Of a stretch of DNA of 7,454 nt, positions 6,311 through 7,454 are shown one piece after another. The translations under genes were made by a program, and so were the position numbers. Below the pieces are notes generated by a model. That model searched no databases. It was not told the origin of the DNA and saw only the letters and a program-made list of their open reading frames with translations. Within the stretch, counting starts at the first letter, position 1. Every line of letters begins with the position of its first letter. The stretch comes from Opitutus sp. GAS368 (GTDB lineage: Bacteria; Verrucomicrobiota; Verrucomicrobiia; Opitutales; Opitutaceae): assembly GCA_945862035.1 (NCBI GenBank), contig CAMAXB010000151.1, positions 1-7,454 on the forward strand. Direction: 5' to 3'.

Positions 6311-7294
6311 ATGCCCAAGAAAAACGCGAAGACGATGTACCTCCACGCCACGGCGGGAGGAGCCAAGCCGGTGATTGCGCGGTCCTATGATCCTGGCTTT
6401 AAGCTGAGCCGCGCCTACCGCGAGTCGCTGCCGGACATGATGGAGGCCGTCGATGCGATCCAGGGCGCGGCGGTCCCGATCCAGCAGGTGGGCATCGCCC
6501 ACTTCAAGCTGCCCCTGCGTTACCGGGTGAAGCCGGGGCAGGTGCTTACGCTCGAGACCAATGTGACTGGAACCGTCTCGCTGGAGGCGACGCTCAAGGG
6601 CATCAACATGAGCCGCATCATGCGGTCCTTCTACGAGCACCAGCATGATGTGTTCACGCCCGAGCAGCTGGGCCGTATCCTCGAAAAGTACCGCCGCAAG
6701 GTCGGCTCGATGGCCGCGCGCCTCCGCCTGGCGTACTCCCATCCGCTGATCCAGCGCTCGCTGCGCAGCGGCCTGGAGGGGTACCAGTACTATGCGGTCG
6801 CGTTTGAGGGAACGCTCGACCCCAAGGCCGGATTCCGCCGGTTCATCGAGTTTGATTTCGTTTACTCCTCGGCCTGCCCGTGCAGTGCAGAGTTGGCTGA
6901 ACATGCGCGCGACACCCGCGGGGCCTACGCCATCGCGCACAACCAGCGCTCGAAAGCGCGGGTCAAGGTCGAGGTCGCCCCGGGCGCCCGCCTGACGGTC
7001 GCCGATCTGCACCGGCACTGCCTCAACGCCCTCCGGACGGAGACGCAGGTGATGGTAAAGCGCGAGGACGAGCAGGCCTTCGCCGAGCTCAATGGCGCGT
7101 ACATCAAGTTTGTCGAGGATGCGGCTCGCTTGGTATACGCCGAGCTGGCCAAGGACCGTCGCATCCTCGATTTCCAGGTCGCCTGCTCGCACCTCGAGTC
7201 CCTGCACTCGCACGACGCGGTGAGCGTCATTTGCAAAGGGGTCAAGGGCGGCTTCAGCGCCGACTTCACGAACTTCCAGTCGTTGGTCTGCTGA
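6311..7294 (+). CDS. folE2: GTP cyclohydrolase I type IB (FolE2)
   Basis: A 327-residue FolE2/MptA-family enzyme that converts GTP to 7,8-dihydroneopterin triphosphate plus formate, the entry step to folate, tetrahydrobiopterin and queuosine-type pterins. The family signatures are VDAIQGAAVPIQQVGIAHFKLPL (47-69, VDIQG-like), TVSLEATLKGINMSRIM (88-104), the metal/catalytic SSACPCSAELAEH (186-198) with C189 and C191, AIAHNQRSKARV (208-219) with H210, and the C-terminal VEDAARLV (268-275) and CSHLESLHSHDA (292-303). It is longer than many FolE2 proteins (roughly 250-310 residues). The extra length lies in the N-terminal lead (about 1-40) and in the segment between the GINMSR motif and GYQYYAV (about 105-158). 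FolE2 replaces the Zn-dependent FolE in many bacteria and can use other metals, and in some it is induced by zinc starvation; I see no Zur-box-like site here. ATG 6311 lacks a Shine-Dalgarno. The next gene starts 93 bases later in the same direction. Confidence 0.94.
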   Translation: MPKKNAKTMYLHATAGGAKPVIARSYDPGFKLSRAYRESLPDMMEAVDAIQGAAVPIQQVGIAHFKLPLRYRVKPGQVLTLETNVTGTVSLEATLKGINMSRIMRSFYEHQHDVFTPEQLGRILEKYRRKVGSMAARLRLAYSHPLIQRSLRSGLEGYQYYAVAFEGTLDPKAGFRRFIEFDFVYSSACPCSAELAEHARDTRGAYAIAHNQRSKARVKVEVAPGARLTVADLHRHCLNALRTETQVMVKREDEQAFAELNGAYIKFVEDAARLVYAELAKDRRILDFQVACSHLESLHSHDAVSVICKGVKGGFSADFTNFQSLVC

Positions 7295-7323
7295 GACTAT
7301 TCTTTCGTGTCCGCTGCGGTCTC

Positions 7324-7387
7324 TTCGTTTTCGCCGCTGGATCCAAATTCCGAGAACGAGAACGAGTAGGAGAACGAGAACGATTCT
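7324..7387 (+). repeat. GAGAAC hexamer array with inverted upstream copy
   Basis: Five 6-bp units run from 7352 to 7381: GAGAAC, GAGAAC, GAGTAG, GAGAAC, GAGAAC. They are followed by GATTCT and then the ATG of the next gene. Upstream, TTCGTTTTCG (7324-7333) can pair with CGAGAACGAG (7351-7360) over 10 bp including two G-T wobbles, with a 17-nt loop. The array therefore forms the immediate 5' leader of the dehydrogenase gene and can fold back. Its TAG unit (7367-7369) is an in-frame stop for that gene, which fixes the start at 7388. Similar GAGAAC arrays recur between genes in Opitutus-like genomes, as far as I recall. Confidence 0.65.
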
Positions 7388-7454
7388 ATGAAATCAGCGC
7401 CTGTCATCCTCATCACCGGAGCGTCCCAGGGCAGTGGGGCGGCGATTGCGAAGG
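7388..7454 (+). CDS. Short-chain dehydrogenase/reductase, N-terminus (3' truncated by window)
   Basis: The first 22 codons, MKSAPVILITGASQGSGAAI and on, show the opening beta strand and the TGxxxGxG dinucleotide-binding turn of the classical SDR Rossmann fold (T10, G11, G15, G17). The start is secure, because an in-frame TAG lies seven codons upstream with no start codon between. The position before the last Gly of the turn is Ser, where Ile, Leu or Phe is usual. The catalytic Ser-Tyr-Lys residues are beyond the window, so neither activity nor substrate can be judged. Following FolE2 and a PTPS-type enzyme, it is a candidate sepiapterin reductase, which is also an SDR. It is not of the TGxxxRxG pteridine reductase (FolM/PTR1) pattern. 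An unrelated SDR is equally possible on sequence alone. Confidence 0.75.
   Translation, partial: MKSAPVILITGASQGSGAAIAK

Noticed and set aside
5771..7213. Long - strand open frame (480 codons) opposite the PTPS and folE2 genes
   Set aside because: It is antisense to two genes with full family motifs, has Arg/Val/Leu-rich low-information sequence, and crosses the intergenic stem-loop. It is not coding.
7388..7454. Dehydrogenase start considered as a FolM/PTR1-type pteridine reductase
   Set aside because: Those enzymes carry an Arg in the TGxxxRxG turn, while this one reads TGASQGSG. A general SDR or sepiapterin-reductase-like role fits better.

Overview
The window is a high-GC bacterial chromosome segment with ordinary gene density and no mobile element, phage gene, CRISPR array or structural RNA that I can see. 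The best guess for the host is a verrucomicrobium of the Opitutus type. This rests on inference from three things: the GC-rich coding style, intergenic spacers built from short low-complexity repeats (CACGGATGAACACGGAT-like, ACAGAAG heptads, GAGAAC hexamers) that I associate with Verrucomicrobia and some Planctomycetes, and start codons that mostly lack Shine-Dalgarno sequences. No rRNA or marker phylogeny is available to confirm it.

Layout. Positions 1-240 hold the last PDZ domain of an HtrA/DegQ-like periplasmic protease (5' end cut off), followed by a probable terminator. A 148-bp imperfect palindrome (325-472) then precedes a two-component pair on the + strand: an OmpR/CopR-like response regulator (497-1168) overlapping its sensor histidine kinase (1146-2564). 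The gap to the convergent pyruvate kinase gene (2773-4209, - strand) is filled by a spacer with heptad repeats at both ends (2565-2767). Upstream of pyruvate kinase on the - strand is a YycJ/WalJ-type metallo-beta-lactamase-fold hydrolase (4363-5163). It is divergent from a small VOC/glyoxalase-fold protein (5250-5648, + strand).

The right-hand third is the most interesting part. A PTPS/QueD-family enzyme (5759-6235) is followed by FolE2-type GTP cyclohydrolase I (6311-7294) and then by the first 22 codons of a short-chain dehydrogenase/reductase (7388 onward). FolE2 makes 7,8-dihydroneopterin triphosphate from GTP. The PTPS homologue carries the C-x5-HGHNY spacing of 6-pyruvoyltetrahydropterin synthases rather than the C-x3-HGH of classical QueD. 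Sepiapterin reductases, which finish tetrahydrobiopterin, are short-chain dehydrogenases. The trio is therefore a candidate tetrahydrobiopterin-like biosynthetic cluster. A queuosine-precursor role for the first two genes remains the main alternative.

Beyond genes, three different repeat families occupy three gaps, and each has inverted symmetry. Most genes lack a Shine-Dalgarno, and two have promoter-like hexamers so close to the start codon that near-leaderless transcripts are possible.
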